Source of the DNA: Maribellus maritimus
GTDB taxonomy: Bacteria > Bacteroidota > Bacteroidia > Bacteroidales > Prolixibacteraceae
Assembly (NCBI RefSeq): GCF_022267315.1
Contig: NZ_JAIKLE010000026.1
Location: 1-64,000 of the forward strand
DNA length: 64,000 nucleotides
Direction: 5' to 3'
In this document: in pieces, positions 9,806 to 17,042 of the stretch
How the letters are laid out: every line of letters begins with the position of its first letter
Position numbering within the stretch: the stretch's first letter is position 1
Program-made: the position numbers and the translations under genes
The notes under the pieces: model-generated
Database searches by the model: none
Told to the model about the DNA's origin: nothing
The model's input: only the letters and a program-made list of their open reading frames with translations

Positions 9806-9942
9806 ATTACAGTCAGCTATTCCCTAACCTCATTTTGGTTCATGACACCATGTTAATAAACTCTGTAGCCTAAAAAAATGACTTTAACCGAACAAAAATA
9901 AAAAAACAATTGATAGCGATAAATTTAAGCGTTCATTTTCGT

Positions 9943-11280
9943 TTAAAAGACAATGGTAAACGATGTATTTTTGGTGTGTGATTCTAATTTTAGAGCGCCG
10001 CCATGGAGTTGCATTACCTGCCGTGAAAGACTTAGCCCAATTCCTGAGCCAGACTCTTTTGTAGTAAAAAAAGGAATAAAAATTTTATCCGCTAAATCAT
10101 CCGGAATTCCCGGTCCGTTGTCGGTGACTGTAATTTGAGCGCGCCCGTTTTCATTGATTCCCACTTTGATTTTTATTTTCCCGTCGGCGGTATCCTTCAA
10201 AGCTTCAAGCGCATTTTTTATCAGATTTATCAATACCTGGGATATCTGCTTTTTATCCGCTGATATTTCCAGATCTTCAGGATCAACTTCTCTGGTAATT
10301 TTAATATTTTCTCCAACGGGCTCTACGTTAATAAGAGTGATTGTATTATCAATAAATTCGCCAACACGAATTGTCTTTTTCTCGGGGCGTGGAATCCTTG
10401 TCAGTTTTCGGTAAGTTTCCACAAATCCGATCAGCCCGTTTCCTCGCTCGTTAATTATTTCCAGGCCTTTCATTGTATTCTGAATAACTTTTTCGCTGGG
10501 AGGAGTATTATCAAGCTTTTTAAAATAGCCCAGTATTGTTTCCGAAAGGGAAGTAATTGGTGCCACAGTATTCATTATTTCATGTGTTAAAACACGAATC
10601 AGCTTTATCCATGATTCCAACTCTTTTATCTCCAGTTCATTTTTGATATCCTGAATAGCAACCAATTGAAAATTTTCGTGTGTCGTTTTAAAAAGTGTCG
10701 ATTTTAAAGAAAGTTGAATCGCTCCGTTTTTACTGTTAAAATTTACCAGCTTCCGGTCGCCGGGCTGCAACTCTTTTAAGGCTGAAAATAATTTTTGATC
10801 GATTCTTAAAATCTGATTAATATGAGTCAAATGTTCGTGCCCCAGTAACTCTTTTGCCGCAGAATTGGCCAGAAAAATAGTTCCCTTTTCGTTATAGGTA
10901 ATAATCCCGATAGAAACATGTTCTAGTATAGTTTTAAAATATTGTTCCTGTTCACGTAATTCAAACTTTATATTTTTTATCAATTCATTTACCTTGTTCA
11001 AGCTGGCATTTAAATCATCCAATGCTTTATTACCTGTGTTTACCGGAAAATTCAGTGTTGAATCATCGTTTCTTATGGCATCGAAGAAATACGCTATTTT
11101 GCGGTTGGTACGGTTCAAAAAATTAATTAGTTCGGCAACTTCAATAACAAAAACAAAAAAAATAAAAGTTACCAAAACATAAACATGTTCTGCAAAAATC
11201 AACCACCCAAGCATTACAGCTGTTGCCGCCAGCAAAAGAACCCGGAAAATAATCCTCCTATTTAAATTCTGGCTGACCAT
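9943..11280 (-). CDS. Membrane sensor histidine kinase, NtrB/NtrY-like
   Basis: 445 residues. Two adjacent membrane helices near the N-terminus (about 12-30 and 33-52) leave almost no periplasmic loop, so the signal may be sensed in the membrane or cytoplasm. A PAS domain follows (about 113-215; ILEHVSIGIITYNEKGTIF). The H-box is VLTHEIMNTVAPI with His233, and the ATPase domain shows N box VLINLIKNALEAL, G1 TDNGPGIPDD and G2 SGSGIGLSLSRQ. It begins directly after the response-regulator stop, so the pair is co-transcribed. Its likely partner is that regulator, and the likely target is the divergent export locus. Confidence 0.9.
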   Translation of the reverse strand: MVSQNLNRRIIFRVLLLAATAVMLGWLIFAEHVYVLVTFIFFVFVIEVAELINFLNRTNRKIAYFFDAIRNDDSTLNFPVNTGNKALDDLNASLNKVNELIKNIKFELREQEQYFKTILEHVSIGIITYNEKGTIFLANSAAKELLGHEHLTHINQILRIDQKLFSALKELQPGDRKLVNFNSKNGAIQLSLKSTLFKTTHENFQLVAIQDIKNELEIKELESWIKLIRVLTHEIMNTVAPITSLSETILGYFKKLDNTPPSEKVIQNTMKGLEIINERGNGLIGFVETYRKLTRIPRPEKKTIRVGEFIDNTITLINVEPVGENIKITREVDPEDLEISADKKQISQVLINLIKNALEALKDTADGKIKIKVGINENGRAQITVTDNGPGIPDDLADKIFIPFFTTKESGSGIGLSLSRQVMQLHGGALKLESHTKNTSFTIVF

Positions 11281-12645
11281 TTACAGGTTATATTTTTTCA
11301 TTTTATTATACAGTGTCTGCCTGGTAATTCCAAGCTGATCCGCTGCGGCCGACAAATTCGAACTGCTTTTCTGCAATACTTTTGAAATCATTTTCTGTTC
11401 CATTTCCTCAATGGTTCCATCAAAAATATCACCGGTACTGTGCATCACCGGCTTAAAAAAGAAATCATCGGGTGTTAGTTCATTTTTATCAGATAATATA
11501 ACAGCTTTTTCTATGGTATGCTGTAATTCGCGAACATTACCGGGCCACTGGTAACTGGCCAGTTTTGAAAGTCCGGCATCCGAAATTTTATAGCAGCCTT
11601 TACGGTATTTGTTGCAATATATTTTAAGAAAGTATTCCGCAATGGCAACCACATCTTCTTTTCGTTCGCGTAAGGGTGGAATTTCTATATGAATTGTATT
11701 TATCCGGTAGAGCAAATCTTCTCTGAATGTGCCATCGGCTACCATTTCTTCAAGGTTCTGATTGGTTGCACAAACCAATCGGATATCTACCGGAACAGGT
11801 TTGTTACTTCCTATTGGAGTTACTGTACGATTTTGTAAAGCAGCCAGTAATTTTGGCTGAAGGTGTACCGGCAAATTCCCTATTTCGTCTAAAAACAAGG
11901 TACCGCCAGTTGCATTTTCTATTTTTCCGGTCCGATCTTCGCGGGCATCTGTAAATGATCCCTTTTTATGACCAAAAAGTTCGCTTTCAAAAAGGGTTTC
12001 ACTAATGGCGCCCATATCTACATTCACGATAATTTCTTCCGCACGTTTTGAATGGCGATGTAATTCACGGGCAATCAACTCTTTTCCGGTTCCGTTATCT
12101 CCGGTAATTAAAACATTGGCATCGGTTCGTGCTACCCGGCGGACAAGATTTAAAATCTTCAGCATTTGCGGCGACCGGGCAATTATAAAATGCTTCTCCT
12201 TACTCATTTCGCTTTTTAATGCACTTTCCCGCCTTTTCAGTTGTTTGATCTCTTTTTTCGATTGCTGAAGTTTATATACATTCCGAAGTGTTGTTCTTAA
12301 TTTTTCATTGTCCCAGGGTTTAAGTACAAAATCGGAAGCCCCTTTTTTGAGCGCTTTCACGGCCAATTCCACATCGCCGTATGCAGTAAATAAAACCACT
12401 TCCATATCGGGTCTTAACTCCTGAATTCGTGACAACCAGTATAAACCTTCGTTACCTGTATTTACACCGGCTGAAAAATTCATGTCAAGCAGAACCAAAT
12501 CGTAGGCACCATTTTCAATTAAGGACGGAAGTTGATTTGGACTGGCGATGGCTTTAACTTCTTCAAAGTCATCCTGCAACAATATTTCAAGTGCACTTAA
12601 AATACTTTTGTTGTCGTCAACTATCAGTAATTTTCCTTTTACCAT
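11281..12645 (-). CDS. NtrC-family sigma54-dependent response regulator
   Basis: Three-domain activator. The receiver domain has the acidic pair in LLIVDDNKS and phospho-acceptor Asp in LVLLDMNFS (Asp54 from this start). The AAA+ domain has Walker A ITGDNGTGKE, Walker B GGTLFLDEIGNLP, and a GAFTGA loop in the variant form GSFTDA, keeping the Phe and Thr that contact sigma54. A Fis-type helix-turn-helix ends the protein (AADQLGITRQTLYNKMKKY). I prefer the ATG at 12645 (MVKGKLLIVDD); an ATG at 12666 adds seven residues not typical of receiver domains. Divergent from the tolC-macA-ATPase-permease locus, whose first gene has a sigma54 promoter, so direct control is the simplest reading. Confidence 0.93.
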   Translation of the reverse strand: MVKGKLLIVDDNKSILSALEILLQDDFEEVKAIASPNQLPSLIENGAYDLVLLDMNFSAGVNTGNEGLYWLSRIQELRPDMEVVLFTAYGDVELAVKALKKGASDFVLKPWDNEKLRTTLRNVYKLQQSKKEIKQLKRRESALKSEMSKEKHFIIARSPQMLKILNLVRRVARTDANVLITGDNGTGKELIARELHRHSKRAEEIIVNVDMGAISETLFESELFGHKKGSFTDAREDRTGKIENATGGTLFLDEIGNLPVHLQPKLLAALQNRTVTPIGSNKPVPVDIRLVCATNQNLEEMVADGTFREDLLYRINTIHIEIPPLRERKEDVVAIAEYFLKIYCNKYRKGCYKISDAGLSKLASYQWPGNVRELQHTIEKAVILSDKNELTPDDFFFKPVMHSTGDIFDGTIEEMEQKMISKVLQKSSSNLSAAADQLGITRQTLYNKMKKYNL

Positions 12646-12757
12646 TTTTACCTGATTTAAAAGCAAAGTCGCTGTAATTCACAATCCAATTTTTCAACCA
12701 GGCTTATTTTGCCTCTTGCAGCTTTGCAGGAAATATACATTTGAATATTTTTTATTT

Positions 12758-12788
12758 CAAAGTTAAACCGAGCCAATTTTATTTCAAA
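12758..12788 (-). promoter_or_regulatory. Bacteroidota housekeeping promoter for the regulator-kinase operon
   Basis: On the minus strand, TTTG (12788 to 12785) is followed after exactly 19 bases by TAACTTTG (12765 to 12758), a full match to the TTTG-N19-TAnnTTTG consensus of the Bacteroidota primary sigma factor. Transcription should start near 12750, leaving about 105 bases of leader before the ATG at 12645. Confidence 0.65.
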
Positions 12789-12815
12789 CCATGTGTATAA
12801 TTATTTGACACTTTT

Positions 12816-12832
12816 TGTAAATTTTTTTTACA
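12816..12832. promoter_or_regulatory. Candidate activator-binding dyad (UAS)
   Basis: TGTAAATTTTTTTTACA is a perfect 6+6 dyad with a 5-base centre, about 65-80 bases upstream of the -24 element of the sigma54 promoter, a usual distance for an NtrC-type enhancer. A weaker dyad with GTGT/ACAC ends lies just upstream (about 12793-12811). Both are also close to the -33 of the divergent promoter, so autoregulation is possible. AT-rich dyads occur by chance; this is a candidate only. Confidence 0.35.
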
Positions 12833-12896
12833 CCACGTGATAAAACCAGCTACAAAACACACCACAACCAACTATCAAAGAGAAAGTTATAATTCG

Positions 12897-12912
12897 TGGC
12901 ATTTTTTTGGCA
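12897..12912 (+). promoter_or_regulatory. Sigma54 (-24/-12) promoter of the export locus
   Basis: TGGCATTTTTTTGGCA places GG at 12898-12899 and GC at 12910-12911 with exactly ten bases between, the defining sigma54 spacing (consensus TGGCAC-N5-TTGCW). Predicted start of transcription is near 12923, about 20 bases before the tolC ATG at 12944. An enhancer-dependent activator gene lies divergently next to it. Confidence 0.78.
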
Positions 12913-12943
12913 TTCATCCAGAGCATTGAAACATTTTTATGAT

Positions 12944-14296
12944 ATGACGAAAACTTTGTATTTAATATTGATTCTATCGCTCTTTCAGGGTAAATTTATA
13001 CATGCACAGGAAAAATGGACATTGGAACGATGTATTGAATATGCAGTTGCCAACAACCTTGACGTAAGAGACAGGGAACTCCAATCTGAAATGAACGAAG
13101 AATATTTTAAACAATCAAAAAGAAACCTTCTACCCTATGTGTCATTAAGTGGAGGCGGCTCTAATTCATTTGGGAAATCACTCGATTACGATACGTATGA
13201 ATATACAAATACAAGTCGGATATACAGTTCGTTTAACCTTTCTACTGGAGTAGATATTTTTAGAGGATTCATCCGGCAAAACACAATTTCTCTTCGGAAA
13301 ATGAATCACCTGGCAGGCATTGAAGATGAAAAAATGCAGAAATACAACATTGCTTTTTCTGTAATGGAAGCCTACTACAATACAGTTTATTTCAAAGGAC
13401 TAATGGAAATAGTAGCAGAACAAATAGAGTTGTCGAGACTAAACGTTGAACAGGCAAAAAGACATATAGCACTTGGGTTAAAGGCAAAATCGGATTTGCT
13501 GGAAATGGAATCGGCCCTCGCAAAAGAAGAAGTAGTTTATATTCAAACCGAAAATTCGTATAAAGGGGCTTTACTCGATCTAAAACAAACCATGAACATT
13601 ACACCGGATGAAGATTTTGACATCGAATATACATCAACAGGGGATGAGCTTTCAGGAGTTGACTCAACTACACCATCCGCTATTTTTAACAAAGCGCTTG
13701 ATTTTTACCCGACTGTAAAAGCCGGCGAGTTGAGAAAAGAGGCAGCTCAGAAAGAGCTTGCAATTGCCAAAGGATATCTGTGGCCAAGCCTGTCTCTATC
13801 AGGTGGCTATTCTTCTTATTTCTCAAAAATAAAGGGAAATACCAATACTGAAACCTTTTCCAATCAAATAAAGAATAATGCCAGCCAATCAATCAGTTTA
13901 TCATTGAGCGTCCCTATTTTCGAAAAGTTGGCATATCGTTCAGATATTAAACGGGCACAACTGAATTATTTGCAGGCAGAGACTCAGGCAGAAAAAACAT
14001 CGCAACAACTATTCAATGAAATTACACAAAATTACCAGGATCTGGAATCATACAATGCAGAGTATACACAACTTGAGAAACAGGTAGATTTTGCGCAGAT
14101 TGCATACGAAGTTTCAGAGAAAAAAATGGAACAGGGCCTGATTAGCGTTATCGAGTTGTATTCTTCAAAAAATACACTGGCACAGGCAAAAAGCGATTTA
14201 TTACGAACAAAACTTCAGTATACAATTAAAAAGAAGACAATTGACTTTTATTTAGGAGAACCGCTACCCGGAATTTCATTAATAAATTTGAATTAG
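12944..14296 (+). CDS. TolC-family outer-membrane efflux channel
   Basis: Outer membrane channel of a tripartite exporter, 450 residues. The signal peptide MTKTLYLILILSLFQG continues to about residue 21 (IHAQ), followed by the family opening EKWTLERCIEYAVANN. Two repeats of long coiled coil alternating with beta segments fit the OEP fold, for example QIELSRLNVEQAKRHIALG in the first half and YEVSEKKMEQGLISVIELY in the second. I chose the ATG at 12944 rather than a GTG at 12896: the former gives a clean signal peptide and lies downstream of the sigma54 start site, whereas the latter lies inside the promoter. First gene of the locus; the adaptor follows after 33 bases. Confidence 0.92.
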   Translation: MTKTLYLILILSLFQGKFIHAQEKWTLERCIEYAVANNLDVRDRELQSEMNEEYFKQSKRNLLPYVSLSGGGSNSFGKSLDYDTYEYTNTSRIYSSFNLSTGVDIFRGFIRQNTISLRKMNHLAGIEDEKMQKYNIAFSVMEAYYNTVYFKGLMEIVAEQIELSRLNVEQAKRHIALGLKAKSDLLEMESALAKEEVVYIQTENSYKGALLDLKQTMNITPDEDFDIEYTSTGDELSGVDSTTPSAIFNKALDFYPTVKAGELRKEAAQKELAIAKGYLWPSLSLSGGYSSYFSKIKGNTNTETFSNQIKNNASQSISLSLSVPIFEKLAYRSDIKRAQLNYLQAETQAEKTSQQLFNEITQNYQDLESYNAEYTQLEKQVDFAQIAYEVSEKKMEQGLISVIELYSSKNTLAQAKSDLLRTKLQYTIKKKTIDFYLGEPLPGISLINLN

Positions 14297-14329
14297 AGTA
14301 TTTATCTTGACAATAAAAAGGACTTAATT

Positions 14330-15586
14330 ATGGCAATGGACAGAAAAATTGAGAAGAAAAAGGGCATCAGGCCAAAACACATTATTTATGCAGTGGCCAC
14401 CATTTTATTTGTTTTTCTTCTTGTAAAAATTATAAAAGACTCAAATGTAACTTCACTTAAAGTTGATGAGGACAAAATCACCATTGAAGAAGTTCAACAA
14501 GGAAATTTCGACGATTACATTCGTACAAATGGTACTGTTGAACCAATTGCAACTATTTATCTCGATGCTGAGGAGGGGGGAAGAGTTGAGAAAATATTGA
14601 TAGAAGAGGGAGCGCAGGTTAAAGAAGGGGATGTTATTTTAGTACTTGAAAACAGGACGGTTTATATGGATATTATGAACAGTGAATCGAACCTGGCGCA
14701 AAAACAAAATTATTTACGGCAAACCCGTATAAATTTTGAGAATGCATTGATTGATTCAAGAAGATTATTGTTGAACTCAGAGTTTGATCTCATTAAAAAG
14801 AAAAGGAATTACGAACAACAAAAAGCATTGTTTGAAGATGAACTGGTTTCAAAAGAAGATTACCTTCAGGCAAAAGAAGACTATGAATACAACGTTCAGC
14901 TTCAAGAAATTAACAAGCAGAAAATGCAGAATGATTCGATGATAAGAATTACTGAGATGAACCAACTAGAGAAAGAACTGGAAAAAATGACAGAAACTCT
15001 TGAACTCGTGCGTGAACGTTTGGAAAACCTGAATGTAAAAGCACCGGTTGACGGACAACTGGGGATGCTTGAAGCAGAAATAGGACAGAGTATTGGTAAG
15101 GGGGAAGGAATCGGTCAGATTAATGTACTGACCGATTATAAAATTGAAGCTCTTATTGATGAGCACTATATTGACCGGGTAAGGCAGGGATTGAATGCAA
15201 CATTTGAGCGTCAAAACAGTCTGTTTAATTTACGGGTGAAAAAGGTGTATCCTGAAGTAAGAAATTCACAGTTCCAGATTGATCTTGTCTTTACTGATGA
15301 ACGTCCTGAAAATATTCGTGCCGGACAGACATATTATATTAATCTGCAACTGGGGCAGCCCGAGCAATCGCTTCTGGTAAGTTTGGGAGGATTCTTTAAC
15401 AGCACCGGTGGACAATGGATTTACGTAGTCGATCCTTCGGGTGATTTTGCCACAAAACGAAACATCAGGATTGGAAGAAAAAATCCAAAATATTATGAGG
15501 TGCTGGAAGGACTGGAACCTGGCGAGAGGGTAATAACATCGGGATATGATTTATTTGGGGATAACGATAAACTGATTTTGAGATAA
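14330..15586 (+). CDS. Periplasmic adaptor (MacA/HlyD-type membrane fusion protein)
   Basis: 418 residues. An N-terminal anchor helix (about 19-35, HIIYAVATILFVFLLVKII) is followed by a lipoyl/barrel half (IATIYLDAEEGGRVEKILIEEGAQVKEGDVILVLEN, about 78-113), a long coiled-coil hairpin (about 120-235), the returning lipoyl half (LENLNVKAPVDGQLG) and beta-barrel and membrane-proximal domains ending LEGLEPGERVITSGYDLFGD. It would bridge inner-membrane permeases to the TolC channel. Having only one adaptor gene for so many permeases implies it is shared, if all of them use an adaptor. Confidence 0.92.
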   Translation: MAMDRKIEKKKGIRPKHIIYAVATILFVFLLVKIIKDSNVTSLKVDEDKITIEEVQQGNFDDYIRTNGTVEPIATIYLDAEEGGRVEKILIEEGAQVKEGDVILVLENRTVYMDIMNSESNLAQKQNYLRQTRINFENALIDSRRLLLNSEFDLIKKKRNYEQQKALFEDELVSKEDYLQAKEDYEYNVQLQEINKQKMQNDSMIRITEMNQLEKELEKMTETLELVRERLENLNVKAPVDGQLGMLEAEIGQSIGKGEGIGQINVLTDYKIEALIDEHYIDRVRQGLNATFERQNSLFNLRVKKVYPEVRNSQFQIDLVFTDERPENIRAGQTYYINLQLGQPEQSLLVSLGGFFNSTGGQWIYVVDPSGDFATKRNIRIGRKNPKYYEVLEGLEPGERVITSGYDLFGDNDKLILR

Positions 15587-15593
15587 AGGCTGC

Positions 15594-15690
15594 TCCCTAA
15601 GCCTCGGCAAAGGCGAGGGAACAAAAAAGCAAAAAATGAACATAAAATATATAAATAATCAACTTTTTAAATCTTCCCCATTTGGGGGAA
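15594..15690. repeat. Two GC-clamped palindromes in the adaptor-ATPase spacer
   Basis: The first hairpin pairs CCTCG (15602-15606) with CGAGG (15614-15618), with outer TCCCT/AGGGA as an alternative. The second pairs TTCCCC (15674-15679) with GGGGAA (15685-15690). Similar C-run/G-run palindromes recur in later spacers of the locus and at the ends of the DUF559 cassette, so they look like a dispersed repeat; they may also attenuate transcription or protect mRNA ends. Confidence 0.5.
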
Positions 15691-15706
15691 TTAAAGGGGG
15701 CTTAAT

Positions 15707-16402
15707 ATGCTAAAAACTGAAAAACTCACAAAAATCTTCCGGACAGAGGAAGTTGAAACTTTTGCTCTGAACGAAGTATCGATCAATGTAAAAGCAGGCG
15801 AATTTGTGGCCATTATGGGACCATCGGGTTGCGGAAAATCAACTTTGTTGAATATTATCGGCTTACTTGATAATCCAAGCACCGGGAAATATTTTTTTGA
15901 TGGAACCGAAGTGGGAACATACAAGGAGCGCCAGCGCACACAAATGCGTAAAGGAAACATTGGCTTTGTATTCCAAAGTTTTAACCTTATCGACGAACTT
16001 ACAGTATATGAAAATGTAGAATTGCCACTCATTTACCTGAAAAAGAAAGTAAGCGAACGCAAAGAAATGGTAAATGCTGTTTTGGAACGAATGAAAATAG
16101 GACACCGTGCCAAACACTTTCCCCAGCAACTTTCCGGTGGTCAGCAGCAACGTGTAGCAATCGGACGTGCAGTGGTTGCCAATCCAAAACTAATCCTTGC
16201 GGATGAGCCGACCGGTAACCTCGATTCAAAAAACGGCCTCGAAGTCATGAACCTGTTAACAGAATTAAACAAAGAAGGAACAACCATTATTATGGTTACG
16301 CACTCGATGCATGATGCTGGTTTTGCTCACCGCGTAATTAACCTGTTCGACGGTGAAGTTCTGACCGAAAATGTAAACGAGAAAATGGCGGAAATACTTT
16401 AG
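15707..16402 (+). CDS. ABC transporter ATPase, MacB/LolD type
   Basis: 231-residue stand-alone nucleotide-binding subunit. Walker A GPSGCGKST (38-46), Q-loop FVFQSFNLIDELTVYENV, signature LSGGQQQRVAIGRA (from 142), Walker B LILADEPTGNLDS (about 162-174) and switch His in MVTHS are all intact, so it should be active. The NLD after Walker B and the LTVYENVELPL segment are typical of the group serving FtsX-fold permeases. It is the only ATPase gene in the locus and precedes the permease array, which suggests it energises many or all of them. Confidence 0.95.
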   Translation: MLKTEKLTKIFRTEEVETFALNEVSINVKAGEFVAIMGPSGCGKSTLLNIIGLLDNPSTGKYFFDGTEVGTYKERQRTQMRKGNIGFVFQSFNLIDELTVYENVELPLIYLKKKVSERKEMVNAVLERMKIGHRAKHFPQQLSGGQQQRVAIGRAVVANPKLILADEPTGNLDSKNGLEVMNLLTELNKEGTTIIMVTHSMHDAGFAHRVINLFDGEVLTENVNEKMAEIL

Positions 16403-16477
16403 TCATTTGTCCTGAAAAATCTTTGCCGGATTTTACTGCCTCAAAGCTGAAAACAATAAACATTAAAAAAATAGAAA

Positions 16478-16912
16478 ATGATTTTTTTATTTTTAAAATC
16501 TGCTTTTCGGAATATCCTGAAAAACAGGCTAAATGCGTTTATTAATATTCTTGCTCTACAATTGGCATTGCTGCCTGCCTTTTTTATTTTCCTGTTTATA
16601 AATTATGAAACCGGTTTCGATGATTTCCAGCCGAATAAAGAAAGAATATTCCGGGTTATGGGAGCTTTCAATTCGGCTGACAGGTAGAAAGCGATCTACC
16701 TGATTTACTTTGTGCAATGAGGTAAACCAGTATGAGTAAAAACGGGGGGAATGACAATTTCTGCATGTTTACAGAACGTTGAAGATGTACATCTGGCGGG
16801 CGTATATTTTCACCGGCAGGAATACTGCACCGGGAATTGCACTGCTGACGATTAGTTGCCGGAGTTGGAAAGCGGCTATCCGGAATCTGCAGAAGCGTTG
16901 AGCTATGAGTAA
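16478..16912 (+). pseudogene. Collapsed permease P0: N-terminal 70 codons plus decayed 3' tail
   Basis: The frame from 16478 to 16687 encodes a normal permease N-terminus (SAFRNILKNRLNAFINILAL, one membrane helix, then ETGFDDFQPNKERIFRV) and stops inside a perfect 8-base hairpin. About 90 bases later the sequence becomes alignable to the family 3' end: 16830-16912 matches GIALLTVSWQSWRAATRNPVEALRYE with a one-base deletion that puts a TGA in frame. Some 700 central codons are missing. This is the copy next to the ATPase, so the original neighbour of the ATPase was probably lost and P1 is now first. Confidence 0.75.
16681..16702. repeat. Perfect 8-bp hairpin at the P0 breakpoint
   Basis: CAGGTAGA (16681-16688) pairs with TCTACCTG (16695-16702) over a six-base loop. 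It coincides with the point where P0 stops resembling a permease and provides its stop codon. It may be an inserted palindromic element or the mark of the deletion. Confidence 0.5.
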
Positions 16913-16956
16913 AGATCCTCCAACTGACTAAAAAGAGGAGGAAACTACAGGACCAG

Positions 16957-17004
16957 CAAAACAGAGTATTGATAAATAGATGTAACAAATATACACCGGC
17001 TCAC
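16957..17004 (+). repeat. Leader sequence before P1, shared with the P8-P9 spacer
   Basis: The stretch containing TATTGATAAATAGATG and AAATATACACCGGCTCA aligns, with a few mismatches and small gaps, to 36460-36507 between P8 and P9. Such a match between two noncoding spacers 19 kb apart indicates that the duplicated unit once included the 5' leader as well as the gene. Confidence 0.5.
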
Positions 17005-17042
17005 TTGTGTAAACAGGCTGAGGGAATAAGAACAGAAAACAC

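Noticed and set aside
12896-12943. GTG start for the TolC-like gene giving a 16-residue extension
   Set aside because: The codons overlie the sigma54 promoter and would precede the predicted transcript start; the ATG at 12944 gives a proper signal peptide.
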